From a virus, in IMG/VR virus record IMGVR_UViG_3300034175_000104, positions 1 through 23,413 of that record: a stretch of 23,413 bases of DNA; one strand, 5' to 3'. Shown in pieces: positions 1-7,312 of this stretch (position 1 is the first letter of the stretch; each line of letters starts with the position of its first letter). Made by a program: the position numbers and the translations under genes. The notes below the pieces were generated by a model. It had not been told where the DNA came from. It searched no databases and saw only the letters and a program-made list of their open reading frames with translations.

Positions 1-568
1 GGAGAGTGCCGATTGCGCGCAGTTGCACCGGCCCCAGCAGCGGCTCCATCGATAGAAACCGTTTCGCGGCTGGGATCAGCAGCAGCTTAGGGATGTCGCG
101 ATTCGCCTCCTGCTGATTGACGATCGTCGCGCCTAGCCAGACGCCGAGCGGCAGTTCCGGCCGTCCGATTTCCTCAAGCAGCCCCTGCACGTTGCCGACG
201 CGCTTTGTGAGCAGTAGCCAGTCGAGGTTCGGCGTCTGGTCGACCAGCGCGAAGAGATCCGACCGCCACGCCGGGTCTATGGCGTTGTCAAAAACATCCG
301 CGAGGCTGGCGCAGAACACGCGCTGCCGCCGCCCATGCTTTTCCGCGAAACCGGCCGCGTCCTCGTTCCACTTGAGGGGCTTCCGCCAGTTGGCGGGGCT
401 GGTACGCCGGCGAGCCGCTCCCGGCCCCCAATTAGGGGGAGCGCCGCCGCCGAACCGCGCGTTGCGCGCCTCCGCGTAGCAGTTGTCGCACCCCGGCCCG
501 ACCTTCTGGCATCCCTCCCAAGGGTTGAAGGTGTGATCTGCCCATTCGATTTTCGTCTGCTCAACCAT
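1..568 (-). CDS. Phage Gp37/Gp68 family (DUF5131) protein, 3' end outside the window
   Basis: The reading frame starts at ATG 568 and is open to the window edge (189 codons seen); the C-terminus is missing. The start has a good ribosome-binding site (AAGGAG, about 7 bases upstream). The N-terminus begins MVEQTKIEWADHTFNPWEGC and carries a C-X6-C-X2-C motif (Cys20, Cys27, Cys30), followed by NWRKPLKWN and a WLLLTKR segment. These are hallmarks of the phage Gp37/Gp68 family. From family knowledge, this three-cysteine motif suggests a metal or iron-sulfur site, and members often sit beside a TcmP partner protein; the biochemical activity is not established to my knowledge. It is the last visible gene of the leftward operon, so a partner would lie left of base 1. 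Family assignment is confident; function is not. Confidence 0.85.
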   Translation of the reverse strand, partial: MVEQTKIEWADHTFNPWEGCQKVGPGCDNCYAEARNARFGGGAPPNWGPGAARRRTSPANWRKPLKWNEDAAGFAEKHGRRQRVFCASLADVFDNAIDPAWRSDLFALVDQTPNLDWLLLTKRVGNVQGLLEEIGRPELPLGVWLGATIVNQQEANRDIPKLLLIPAAKRFLSMEPLLGPVQLRAIGTL

Positions 569-591
569 GCCCGTGCTCCTTATTCGAACGA

Positions 592-624
592 TGGCGCCGC
601 GATCTAAAGCCGACCGCGGCGCCA
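592..624 (-). other. Hairpin between HU-like gene and DUF5131 gene
   Basis: A perfect 10-bp inverted repeat (TGGCGCCGCG at 592-601 and CGCGGCGCCA at 615-624) encloses a 13-base loop. It fills the 61-bp gap between two leftward genes. No U-tract follows on the minus strand, so it is not a classic intrinsic terminator; it could attenuate transcription, stabilise mRNA ends or bind protein. Confidence 0.5.
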
Positions 625-629
625 AGGCT

Positions 630-890
630 TCATGCGCCGGTCGACGGCTTGAACGCGATCACGTCCTTCGCGAGCACTTGGATCTGCTCGCCGGTGCGCG
701 GATTGCGGGCCATCCGGCCTTCGCGGTGCTTCTTCTTGAAGGTGCCGAACCCCGGCACTCGCGCTTCGCCGTCCCGGTGAACGACCTTGAGGATTGCGGC
801 CGTCACGGTCTGCAATGCACGCTCGGCTTCGACCTTCGTGGTGTAGCCCGGATGATCCTCTTGGATCTGGGCGATGATGCTGCTCTTCAT
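630..890 (-). CDS. HU/IHF-family DNA-binding protein (first of two)
   Basis: An 86-residue protein, close to the usual 90-residue length of HU/IHF. It has the N-terminal helical dimerisation part, the conserved GFGTF turn (residues 47-51) and the beta-arm segment RNPRTGE (62-68) whose proline normally intercalates into DNA. Members bind and bend DNA as dimers and help recombination, replication or packaging complexes form. The start ATG at 890 follows AGGAG with about 9 bases spacing. It lies late in the leftward early operon, 27 bp after a small unknown gene and before a hairpin. The sequence is quite different from the second HU-like protein at 5578-5832, so the two could form a heterodimer like IHF; that is inference. 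Confidence 0.93.
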   Translation of the reverse strand: MKSSIIAQIQEDHPGYTTKVEAERALQTVTAAILKVVHRDGEARVPGFGTFKKKHREGRMARNPRTGEQIQVLAKDVIAFKPSTGA

Positions 891-917
891 GCTTTCGTGC
901 TCCTATGCGGGGGTAGT

Positions 918-1109
918 TCAGTTGCTGGTGTCGGCCCCCGCGCCGACGTCAGCGATCTTTTCTAATTCGCGAGGCAGGCAGACGCGCGGGCGCTCGCGCG
1001 GCATCGGGCCTGCGTCCCATTCGACAGACACCCATTCGAAGTCCGACACGCGCTTGACCGTGCCGCGGTGTTCAAAGCCTCGTTTAAGGACGCGATCACC
1101 GGCCTTCAT
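918..1109 (-). CDS. Small phage protein, possibly SH3/KOW-like fold
   Basis: A 63-residue protein whose first part (MKAGDRVLKRGFEHRGTVKR, then EWVSVEWDAG) has the alternating short strands of small SH3-like barrels such as KOW or DUF-type phage proteins. This is a resemblance only. The start ATG overlaps the stop of the upstream gene (ATGA at 1106-1109), which supports it being a translated member of the operon through coupling; no strong ribosome-binding site of its own is visible. No function can be named. Confidence 0.65.
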   Translation of the reverse strand: MKAGDRVLKRGFEHRGTVKRVSDFEWVSVEWDAGPMPRERPRVCLPRELEKIADVGAGADTSN

Positions 1110-1501
1110 CGGGCTGACCCTAGGGCGGTGCGGGCGGCATGCAGGCGCCTCTCGACGCTCGCCGCGATGTCCTGATCGTATAAGCTGTCATCTGGCACCA
1201 CGCCCTTCGGCGAACAGATCGCTACGTGATAGGCGATGACCGCAGCAGCCCCCCTCGCCCGAAGCGAGTCATTCTCCTCTCGCAGCCGCGCTAGTTCGGC
1301 CTCTGTGGTGATGCGGGTGTTCCATTGCTCGACTTGCCTGGGGTCCTCGACCGTTATGCCAATCATGCGTTCGTGCATCCAACAGCCGACCGTCTCGCAT
1401 CTTGCACTCGGGTTTACGCCGCGTGTGATGTAGAGATCATCGCCGCAGAACGGGCACGGCTTGAGCTCCGCTTGCTGTTCGACCGTCAGCTCACTGGTCA
1501 T
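1106..1501 (-). CDS. Lar-like restriction alleviation family protein
   Basis: A 131-residue protein read from ATG 1501; an upstream in-frame extension exists but the ATG at 1501 begins a natural N-terminus (MTSELTVEQQ) with GGAGA about 10 bases upstream. Residues 15-50 hold a zinc-ribbon-like pattern: KPCPFCG, then C..xxC and the closing WNTR. This is the signature of the Lar family, named after the Rac prophage protein that weakens type I restriction. The C-terminal half (EAELARLREENDSLRA) is a predicted coiled coil, then an unknown segment. Many phage proteins share this zinc pattern without proven anti-restriction activity, so the role is inferred. It overlaps the upstream gene by 11 bp and the downstream one by 3 bp. 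Confidence 0.75.
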   Translation of the reverse strand: MTSELTVEQQAELKPCPFCGDDLYITRGVNPSARCETVGCWMHERMIGITVEDPRQVEQWNTRITTEAELARLREENDSLRARGAAAVIAYHVAICSPKGVVPDDSLYDQDIAASVERRLHAARTALGSAR

Positions 1502-1856
1502 GGCTGGTGTTCTCCAAGATGGTGCGCGAGCCGGTATCGTCGCGAAGCGCGGCCTCAACCATATCCAGCGCGGCATTGAAGGCGGCTGTGTACGGAGGGT
1601 CCATCGTCGGCTGCGAGCGGCGCTTGAGTGCCATCTTCACCCGATCAAGCGCGCGCTCGGACTCCTGCCGAGCAAGGTACATAGCGTCCCGCTTTGCTAT
1701 GGCGTCGTCACGCAGGTAGCTCGACCATTCGAGTTGCCCTTCCTGCTCGGCGAGTTTCGCCTCGGCGTCGTCCGCGCGCTTGGCGTTCATCCGGGCCAAG
1801 GCGTTGTTGGCCTTCGCCAGCGTGTAAAGGCGCGCGATCTCTTCGTTGTCGGTCAT
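1491..1856 (-). CDS. Coiled-coil protein of unknown function
   Basis: A 121-residue protein from ATG 1856 (MTDNEEIARLYTLAKANNAL). Residues 1-75 are rich in Ala, Glu, Lys and Arg with heptad-like spacing, suggesting a long coiled coil; the tail (AAFNAALDMVEAALRDD) resembles the C-termini of other small phage proteins. I do not recognise a family. A longer reading from an upstream start is possible, but the extra residues are Arg/Gln/Ser-rich and overlap the upstream gene, so the internal ATG is preferred. The 11-bp overlap with the Lar-like gene indicates co-translation in the early operon. Confidence 0.7.
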   Translation of the reverse strand: MTDNEEIARLYTLAKANNALARMNAKRADDAEAKLAEQEGQLEWSSYLRDDAIAKRDAMYLARQESERALDRVKMALKRRSQPTMDPPYTAAFNAALDMVEAALRDDTGSRTILENTSHDQ

Positions 1857-1881
1857 GGCTGCTCGCCCTTTCGCTCGCGCG

Positions 1882-2115
1882 TCACGAGTTTGGTGCCTTC
1901 GCTGGCTCTGGCGACCACATGCACTCGGTTGTGAGCACATAACGGCCGTCGTCGAGCGCGATAATGGACCGTCCCGGTTCTTCCGCGTCGTCGCGAACGA
2001 CCGTGCCGCCGATCTGATTGCTTGTGTCGTAATTGAAGCAGACGCGTGCGCGCACCCCCAGCCAAGATCCCTGCTTCGGGAACTTGTCGTGCGATATGTT
2101 TGTCACGATGCCCAT
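1882..2115 (-). CDS. Small phage protein of unknown function
   Basis: A 77-residue protein from ATG 2115, preceded by AGGAG 8 bases upstream; a GTG immediately before the ATG is an alternative start. The protein has several strand-like stretches (GTVVRDDAEEPGRSIIALDDGRYVLTTECMW is the core, described here by position 38-68) and looks like a compact beta domain. Similar short proteins occur in alphaproteobacterial phages, but no function is known to me. It sits 25 bp before the coiled-coil gene on the same strand. The competing frame on this strand is Arg-rich and less protein-like, so this frame is chosen. Confidence 0.65.
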   Translation of the reverse strand: MGIVTNISHDKFPKQGSWLGVRARVCFNYDTSNQIGGTVVRDDAEEPGRSIIALDDGRYVLTTECMWSPEPAKAPNS

Positions 2116-2132
2116 CACTTGAACTCCTGTGG

Positions 2133-2393
2133 TTACGACTCGGTCGGGGGTTTGATCCGCGCGAGCACGCGGTGCGCGAGCGGCAGTCCGCGGTACTGCG
2201 ATCGCTCGCTATTCTTCGGATCTTGCCGCCGCTGGAATAGCTTGCGGCTCACGAGCTCGTGCATCACGCCGCCGTTCAAATTGAAATCGGCCGCGACGAA
2301 CCAGTCCATCGGCACGCCCATTCTGCGGAGCGAGACCTTCTGAATCTCCGACATGCCGGCGAGCATCTGGCGGGCCTCCTCGTCGTCATCCAT
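2133..2393 (-). CDS. Hypothetical phage protein
   Basis: An 86-residue acidic-to-neutral protein (MDDDEEARQMLAGMSEIQ...). It contains a plausible helical bundle and a segment around residues 29-55 (MDWFVAADFNLNGGVMHELV) that could be a helix-turn-helix-like or dimer region, but I recognise no family. Its start overlaps the stop of the upstream gene (2386-2393), which supports translation by coupling. The downstream gene begins 17 bp later. The internal Met14 is an alternative start. Confidence 0.6.
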   Translation of the reverse strand: MDDDEEARQMLAGMSEIQKVSLRRMGVPMDWFVAADFNLNGGVMHELVSRKLFQRRQDPKNSERSQYRGLPLAHRVLARIKPPTES

Positions 2394-2586
2394 CGCTCTG
2401 GCCTGTCGAGCAGATGTCGGCTGCGGCCCACTGGTGTTCGTGGATCACGAACGGGTGAGCGCCGCGCCGACGGCACACGGCATAGCCCTCGACGATGCCG
2501 AGCAACCTGGCTGGCAGAAGCGTCGTGCTGCGATCTGTCGGGACCATGCGCCACTCCTGCGGCGCGCTGCGCCTGCGATCATTCAT
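2386..2586 (-). CDS. Small hypothetical phage protein
   Basis: A 66-residue basic protein. Residues 14-55 run from RMVPTDRSTTLLPARLLGIV through a VCRRRGAHPFVIHEHQW segment, a layout seen in short beta-sheet phage proteins, but no family or function is recognised. ATG 2586 has AGGA about 9 bases upstream, overlaps the preceding stop (2579-2586), and its own stop overlaps the next start. That chain of overlaps is the main support for reality; a competing frame over the same bases is Arg/Pro-rich. Confidence 0.55.
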   Translation of the reverse strand: MNDRRRSAPQEWRMVPTDRSTTLLPARLLGIVEGYAVCRRRGAHPFVIHEHQWAAADICSTGQSDG

Positions 2587-2779
2587 CGCCCGGTCCTACG
2601 CTGCGATAGGTGAGGTTGCGCAGCGCGGTGCGGACCTTCTTCAGCGCCGCCTTGCGCTCCGGCCCGGCCTCCATTGTCGCCATGATCTCCGCGCGCCTCG
2701 CCTCGAGACCCTCGCGCGTGTGGATTCGCCGCCCGACGCCGCTGAGGCGGCCGGTTTCGCCGCGCACGCCCCCGATCAT
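2579..2779 (-). CDS. Small basic helical protein
   Basis: A 66-residue protein from ATG 2779 with GGAGG about 6-7 bases upstream. The same frame is open much further upstream, but that extension lies over the 201-aa gene and is Arg/Ala-rich, so the internal ATG, which forms an ATGA overlap with the upstream stop (2776-2779), is preferred. Residues 22-55 (REGLEARRAEIMATMEAG, then ERKAALKKVRTALRNL) are two amphipathic basic helices, which could bind nucleic acid or a partner. No family is recognised. Confidence 0.65.
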   Translation of the reverse strand: MIGGVRGETGRLSGVGRRIHTREGLEARRAEIMATMEAGPERKAALKKVRTALRNLTYRSVGPGDE

Positions 2780-3381
2780 ACCCGGCCTCCGATGGAAGAC
2801 ATGAGCGCGGCCCTTCCGGCATCCCAGACCGGGCGATCCAGACGGACGATCTCGCGCGCATGCTCTACCGCATCGCCAATCTGGTGCGCTTCGAAGCCGG
2901 AAACCTGCACGAGCACCGCCCGGGGCGATAAATCCTTCGCCATCGACACCATCGGCACCGGCAAGCCGGTCACCCCGTGGAAGTGCGTGGTGATGTCGAA
3001 GTGCAGGGCCATGCCGACGCGCAGCTCGATCACGCCGAGCCCGAACGGCTGCGACACCTCCGTCAGACCGAGCACCGGCGGCGTGTTGTTCTCCGTCGCC
3101 GCCGCGGTGAGCACCGCTGGGCGGTTTTCGGTCTCGAGCACGAAGTGGAAGAGCGCCCCGCCGGCGTCGTCCAGCCCGACGCTGTCGATATGGACCGGAA
3201 CGTGCCCGCCGACGATCGCATAGGCGACGCCTGTACCCTTGCCGTCGCGCCGGATGCTCGAGACCGCCAGCGGCCACGCCTTGTGCCGGATCGGCACCGC
3301 GCGCTTCAGCCGCTTCGTGAGATAACCAATGTCGTGGTTGAAGAGCGCTGGATCGAACCAGCCTATTGATACGCCCGTCAT
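2776..3381 (-). CDS. Hypothetical phage protein, 201 aa
   Basis: A 201-residue protein with a strong ribosome-binding site (AGGAGG a few bases before ATG 3381). It starts MTGVSIGWFDPALFNHDIGY and has a mixed sheet-rich sequence with His-containing stretches (HFDITTHFHG near residues 127-136) that could hold a metal, but no family motif is recognised and no catalytic assignment is justified. No signal peptide or membrane segment is seen. It lies 9 bp after the 116-aa gene and overlaps the next gene by 4 bp, so it belongs to the same leftward transcript. Confidence 0.7.
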   Translation of the reverse strand: MTGVSIGWFDPALFNHDIGYLTKRLKRAVPIRHKAWPLAVSSIRRDGKGTGVAYAIVGGHVPVHIDSVGLDDAGGALFHFVLETENRPAVLTAAATENNTPPVLGLTEVSQPFGLGVIELRVGMALHFDITTHFHGVTGLPVPMVSMAKDLSPRAVLVQVSGFEAHQIGDAVEHAREIVRLDRPVWDAGRAALMSSIGGRV

Positions 3382-3390
3382 ATTTTCCTC

Positions 3391-3741
3391 CTACTTCTCT
3401 CGCGTCCAGCCGCTCGGCCAGACGAGTTTCGCGTCGCCGATTGGCGAGATGACTTTGATGCGTGGATCCCGGCGCCCGATCACCGGGCAGGGGATGAGCC
3501 TGTGCGGCGTTGGGCCGGTGGGCCACCACATCTGCCGGCTGGTGACCTTGATCTTCACGTCCAGCCGCTCGACGGTGGCGGGATCGATGTCGAGCGCCTT
3601 GAGTGCGCGCAGCTGCTGCACGGTGTAGAGCCCGTCGTGCTCCCACTGTCCGAACCACGGGGACGGATTCGACGGAGTGAAGGTGCGCGACGCGCGCAGT
3701 TGGAGCTCCATCTCGGCGCTGATTGGCTGCGACTCAGCCAA
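3391..3741 (-). CDS. Hypothetical protein with probable TTG start
   Basis: A 116-residue protein. I place the start at TTG 3741 because GGAGA stands 6 bases upstream and the start overlaps the stop of the ATPase gene by 8 bp; an ATG at 3711 is the alternative and has a poorer ribosome-binding site. The body (SPWFGQWEHDGLYTVQQLRA, then a Lys/Arg segment, then WWPTGPTPHRLIPC and a basic C-terminus) looks like a true small domain, with a helix at residues 38-55 and strands after. I do not recognise it. Tight coupling to the HerA-like ATPase upstream hints at a related job, but nothing in the sequence shows one. Confidence 0.65.
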   Translation of the reverse strand: MAESQPISAEMELQLRASRTFTPSNPSPWFGQWEHDGLYTVQQLRALKALDIDPATVERLDVKIKVTSRQMWWPTGPTPHRLIPCPVIGRRDPRIKVISPIGDAKLVWPSGWTREK

Positions 3742-5533
3742 CGGAGTTCTCCATGATCTCAGGTGCGAGGCGGATACCGCTATCGACGCGTTCGATGAGC
3801 TCGAGCGTGGAAAGCGGGGCAAGGTAGCCGCGGAAGGTGCTCGAAGAGGGAGTGGTCTCGAGCAAATCCGCCAGCCGCCATCGATCAATCGGGTTGGGGT
3901 GCGCTCCGGCGATTGCGCGCAGCGCCCGCGCGGCGCCGGATGGCAGTTCTTCAGCCCAATGCTCGATCAGCTCCTTACCGCTCCGCGGATACCTCGGCAG
4001 TTCTGGGAACAAGCTGTACGCGCGCTGCAGAGGACTGACGCGCTGGCCCTCCTGTTCGAAGTATGCCCGCAGCTTGGCCTTGTACCCACGCCACGTCGAC
4101 GACTTGCGGTGGACGCGCGCCTGCATCGCCCACGCCTTCTCGGTGACGCTGCGGCCAGGTTCTGTCATGCCGCAAAGAATATCGAGCACTTCGAGCGCGC
4201 GCCCGGTGGGAGCATCGCCAGCCGGGGGAGCTTCCCCACTACCCCGGCTGGACGGCGGCGCTGCGGCGGGGGCAACGGTCCCGCGCGCGCTGTCCCCGGT
4301 GCCTGCGGGTGCCGGGAAGGGCGAAACGTCGCTTGAAACGGGCTCCGCGTCAACATTGGGGACGCTGGGATCACCCCACGGATTCGAAAAGTCCCACGAA
4401 CCGCCGGACTCTAAATCGGATCGCAGCACCCAAGGGTGAACATCCGTCGATAGGCGGCCGTCAAAGAAATCGTCTCCGGGCTCGTCCAGCTTTGCCAGCG
4501 CGGCAATATTGCCCAAGCGGCTACGCAAAAGCGCCCGTTTGCGCTCCGAAATCTCCAATTTCCGGCTCAAATCGGCGTTTTCGGCCTGTTTTTCGGTCAA
4601 TTCGCGCAAAATCGCTGGATTCGGGTCAATTTGCCCCGAAATGGGGGTAAGAGCGCCATCTGCGGCTTGTTCAGCGGCGGCTGGCGCGGCGAGGCCCGCC
4701 ATGATCTCGCGCAGCGCTTCGGGCGGCGGCGGCGTCGGTAGCTTCGCTTGGCCGGGCCGAACGGGCGTCGTTGACACCTTGCTGACGAAAAACTTGACCG
4801 GAACCTCGCTTAAAGCGGGGCCAAATGACCAGAAAACACGCTTCGGCAGCGCCTGCAGCTCGCGCGCTTCGTCCGAAGCCGGGCGGAAGCCTAACTGCTT
4901 CGCCGTGTTGTCGCGATCGAGGGACTGGCCGACCTTGCCGAGCATCCAGTTGTTCACCAGCCCGCGCACGCCCGGGTCGACCTCTGAAATCCGCAAGCTG
5001 GCGAGCACCGCGGTGAAGCCGCGCTTCCGTCCGCGCTGCAGCAGCGCCCTGATCGCCGACGTCGCGTCGGTCGAGCCAGAGCTCGGCGCGAATCGCTGCG
5101 TCTCGTCGATGCCCACGAGCAGCGGCCGCCACTGCTCGCGCGGCACGCTCATCAGCGCGTCGAGGAACAGGCGCACGAACGCAGGCGCGTCGTCGCCGAG
5201 ATCGTTGAGCTGGACGATGAGCGAGAAGCCATGATCCATCGCCGCGCGCGCCAGCCCGGCGGCGGTGGCGAGCGTCGCCGGCACGTCCGCGCCATCTCCG
5301 CCAGCGATGACATAGTCGTACTGCTGGCGCAGCGTGTAGAACTCGTCCTCGACGTCGAGGATGATGTGCTGGACGTGACCGTGCGTCTGTTCGAACAGGC
5401 GCCGTAGCAGGCCGGATTTGCCGAACCCGCTGTTCGCGATCGCGAGAAGGTGCGATCCGATCAGCGCGTCCAGGTCGACGCAGACGTCACCGCCTCCGTT
5501 TATGTCGGTTCCCAACTTCGCGTGCATGCCCAT
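3734..5533 (-). CDS. HerA/FtsK-type P-loop ATPase
   Basis: A 599-residue ATPase read from ATG 5533. The frame is open to 5665, but that would overlap the HU-like gene by 88 bp, so the first ATG after that gene's end is chosen. Walker A is ANSGFGKS (residues 33-40), Walker B is LLVGIDE ending at Asp143-Glu144, and residues 167-181 (RGRKRGFTAVLASLR) match the HerA-family segment after Walker B. A coiled coil lies near 325-360, then a Pro/Ser-rich linker, then helical regions at about 460-595 resembling winged helices. The family pumps or translocates DNA as hexamers, often with a nuclease partner; here the neighbours are RecT and HU-like genes, pointing to DNA processing in recombination. No nuclease partner is recognised in the window. 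Confidence 0.85.
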   Translation of the reverse strand: MGMHAKLGTDINGGGDVCVDLDALIGSHLLAIANSGFGKSGLLRRLFEQTHGHVQHIILDVEDEFYTLRQQYDYVIAGGDGADVPATLATAAGLARAAMDHGFSLIVQLNDLGDDAPAFVRLFLDALMSVPREQWRPLLVGIDETQRFAPSSGSTDATSAIRALLQRGRKRGFTAVLASLRISEVDPGVRGLVNNWMLGKVGQSLDRDNTAKQLGFRPASDEARELQALPKRVFWSFGPALSEVPVKFFVSKVSTTPVRPGQAKLPTPPPPEALREIMAGLAAPAAAEQAADGALTPISGQIDPNPAILRELTEKQAENADLSRKLEISERKRALLRSRLGNIAALAKLDEPGDDFFDGRLSTDVHPWVLRSDLESGGSWDFSNPWGDPSVPNVDAEPVSSDVSPFPAPAGTGDSARGTVAPAAAPPSSRGSGEAPPAGDAPTGRALEVLDILCGMTEPGRSVTEKAWAMQARVHRKSSTWRGYKAKLRAYFEQEGQRVSPLQRAYSLFPELPRYPRSGKELIEHWAEELPSGAARALRAIAGAHPNPIDRWRLADLLETTPSSSTFRGYLAPLSTLELIERVDSGIRLAPEIMENSVG

Positions 5534-5577
5534 GCGCCTTCGGTGTGCCAGCAGCGCGCGCGCCGCCGGACTGTGGA

Positions 5578-5832
5578 TCAGAATACGTCCCTTGCCCGGA
5601 AGGTCAGGACGCGTTTTTCGGGAAGATCCCGCATCTCCCCCGTCTTCGGGTTCTTGAACGTCCAAGCCTTGCGCGGCTTCGCCTCAAACGTGCCGACTCC
5701 GCGGATCTGCACTCGTTTGCCGGAGCGCGTGATCTCGAGGATGCCGAAGAGCACCGCGTCGATCGCTCGCTCGGCCGCGTCCTTCGATTTGAAGCGCGTC
5801 GCGAGATGGTCGATCAGCCTCTGCTTGCTCAC
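5578..5832 (-). CDS. HU/IHF-family DNA-binding protein (second copy)
   Basis: An 84-residue HU-like protein that begins at GTG 5832, with AAAGGA about 7 bases upstream. It shows the N-terminal helices (KQRLIDHLATRF), the GVGTF turn at 45-49 and the DNA-binding arm NPKTGE at 61-66. HU proteins bend DNA and organise nucleoprotein complexes. It lies between the RecT-like gene and the HerA-like ATPase, so it may shape DNA for recombination, though it could equally serve replication or packaging. It differs clearly from the other HU-like protein at 630-890, so this is not a recent duplication. Confidence 0.93.
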   Translation of the reverse strand: MSKQRLIDHLATRFKSKDAAERAIDAVLFGILEITRSGKRVQIRGVGTFEAKPRKAWTFKNPKTGEMRDLPEKRVLTFRARDVF

Positions 5833-5860
5833 GGACGTTCCTTTCCGGCGGCGTGGGGTG

Positions 5861-5892
5861 CGTCGCGCGGCGGCCGCCAGCGCCGCGCGACG
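5861..5892 (-). other. Strong hairpin between RecT-like and HU-like genes
   Basis: A perfect 12-bp inverted repeat (5861-5872 and 5881-5892; CGTCGCGCGGCG arm) with an 8-base loop occupies most of the 64-bp gap after the RecT-like stop. There is no following U-tract on the minus strand. It may reduce read-through from recT into the HU/ATPase genes or protect an mRNA end. The position parallels the hairpin at 592-624. Confidence 0.55.
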
Positions 5893-5896
5893 AAAC

Positions 5897-7312
5897 TCAC
5901 GCTTGGCGTAGCTGCTTTCGCCGCTCGTCGAACGCCGCCCAGCACAGTGCCTGCGTCGGCTCGTCCTGTTTCGCGATCATCGCCTTCTCCGCCGACTCCG
6001 TGCTGTTGAGATCGACCATCGTGTCGACGTCAGCCAGTCGCATGCGGAGGTTGCGCAGATAGGGCGGGGTGTCGGCTGCGCTCGCCGCCGGAGCAGCGTC
6101 GGGCGCTGGCCCCCGCGCGCGCTCGGCTTCCTCGTCGGCCTGTCGATCCAGATCGTCATCGACGGCGTCGACTTCGGGAGGGATGTCGCCCGGCTGGTCG
6201 TCGTGGAAAACGGCATCCTCGGGTTCGGCCTTGTCCTGCGTTTCGGGCTGAGGCTGTGGCTTCTCGCCGAGTCGCTCGCGCGCGGCGGACACGTAGCCAT
6301 CGAACAGATCGCGGTCGGCGTCCGGCAGGGTTGGGTAGAGCTCCCTCTCGTGATGGCGGAAGGCAGCCTCCACCGCGCGCAGACTTTTGGCGCTCGCGAA
6401 ATACTCTCGAGCCGCGGACATGAAGTCCTCGAGCTCGCCCGAATCCCAGCCCGAGTCGTCATCGGTGCGATCGCGCGTCGGCTGCTCGGCCTGCGGCTGG
6501 CTGTCGGCCGCGGCTGTAGCGCCTGCGTCGCCGGTAGGCTGCGCGTCGTTGTCCACCACGGTCGCATAGGCGGCTGGATCGGCGACGCCGCGATAATCCT
6601 TCCCCTCCATCTCGTCAGACGTCCACGAATCGCCGAGCTCTTCGGGGAAGGCGCGACGCAGCGCGGCGGCCTCGGCGCACTTCTCGAGCATGCCGAAGGG
6701 CGACTGCTGCCAGCGCTCGTTCGGTACGCGCAGACCCTTCTGGCCTGAGAAGATCTCGGTGAAGCGGACCTTCGGGCCTTTGAACGCGCAGCGCTGGCCG
6801 CTCACCAGCTTGTAAACGGTGATCTGCGCCCATTCGGGAAAGTCGAACTCGTCGCACTTCGCGGTTGTCGAGCTCGGCTGACGATCGCCGCGGCCGGCGA
6901 ACGACTTCGTGGCGGTGAACGCCTGCCGGCGCGTTGGGCCGAACTCGCAATCGTCTGTGCCCGCCCATTGCCCGGTCCGCGACGCCGTCGTGCGCTGCTC
7001 GCCGATTCCCGGCCAGACGGTCTCGACGTTACGCTGCAACGCGCTGTTCCACATCGGCACAATGTGGACGACGCGCTTGAACGGATCGAGATTGCGCGCC
7101 TTGCAGTAGCTGAGCGCGAGCAGCACGCCGTCGACGCTCGTTGCGGACGGATAGACGGCGTCGATCAGCGCGTGCCACTGCGTTTCGCTGGTGACGAGCC
7201 CCTGCGCCTTCGCCTGCACCGGCATCGGCATGCGCGGCTCGCTGACCACGGTCAGCGCCCGCTGCTCCTGCTCCTGCTTGCGGCCGTCGTTGTAGCCGTT
7301 CCCGCGGCCCAT
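5897..7312 (-). CDS. RecT/Bet-family single-strand annealing protein
   Basis: A 471-residue recombinase. Residues about 40-235 match the RecT/Bet superfamily: an ALSYCKARNLDPFKRVVHIV segment near the start of the domain, then WPGIGEQR, an ITVYKLVSGQR strand, and the family's closing helix FGMLEKCAEAAALRRAFPEE. Such proteins coat single-stranded DNA and anneal complementary strands during phage recombination and replication. The C-terminal half (about 250-471) is acidic, with repeated Asp/Glu/Pro/Ala tracts, and makes this protein much longer than the 260-270 residues of lambda Bet or Rac RecT. The start ATG shares its A with the upstream stop (TGATG), showing coupling to the 143-aa gene. No 5'-3' exonuclease partner was found nearby. 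Confidence 0.88.
   Translation of the reverse strand: MGRGNGYNDGRKQEQEQRALTVVSEPRMPMPVQAKAQGLVTSETQWHALIDAVYPSATSVDGVLLALSYCKARNLDPFKRVVHIVPMWNSALQRNVETVWPGIGEQRTTASRTGQWAGTDDCEFGPTRRQAFTATKSFAGRGDRQPSSTTAKCDEFDFPEWAQITVYKLVSGQRCAFKGPKVRFTEIFSGQKGLRVPNERWQQSPFGMLEKCAEAAALRRAFPEELGDSWTSDEMEGKDYRGVADPAAYATVVDNDAQPTGDAGATAAADSQPQAEQPTRDRTDDDSGWDSGELEDFMSAAREYFASAKSLRAVEAAFRHHERELYPTLPDADRDLFDGYVSAARERLGEKPQPQPETQDKAEPEDAVFHDDQPGDIPPEVDAVDDDLDRQADEEAERARGPAPDAAPAASAADTPPYLRNLRMRLADVDTMVDLNSTESAEKAMIAKQDEPTQALCWAAFDERRKQLRQA

Noticed and set aside
2779-3658. 5' extension of the 66-aa gene to a 359-codon frame
   Set aside because: The extension runs over the 201-aa gene and the 116-aa gene, is Arg/Ala-rich and lacks a ribosome-binding site; the ATG at 2779 has one.
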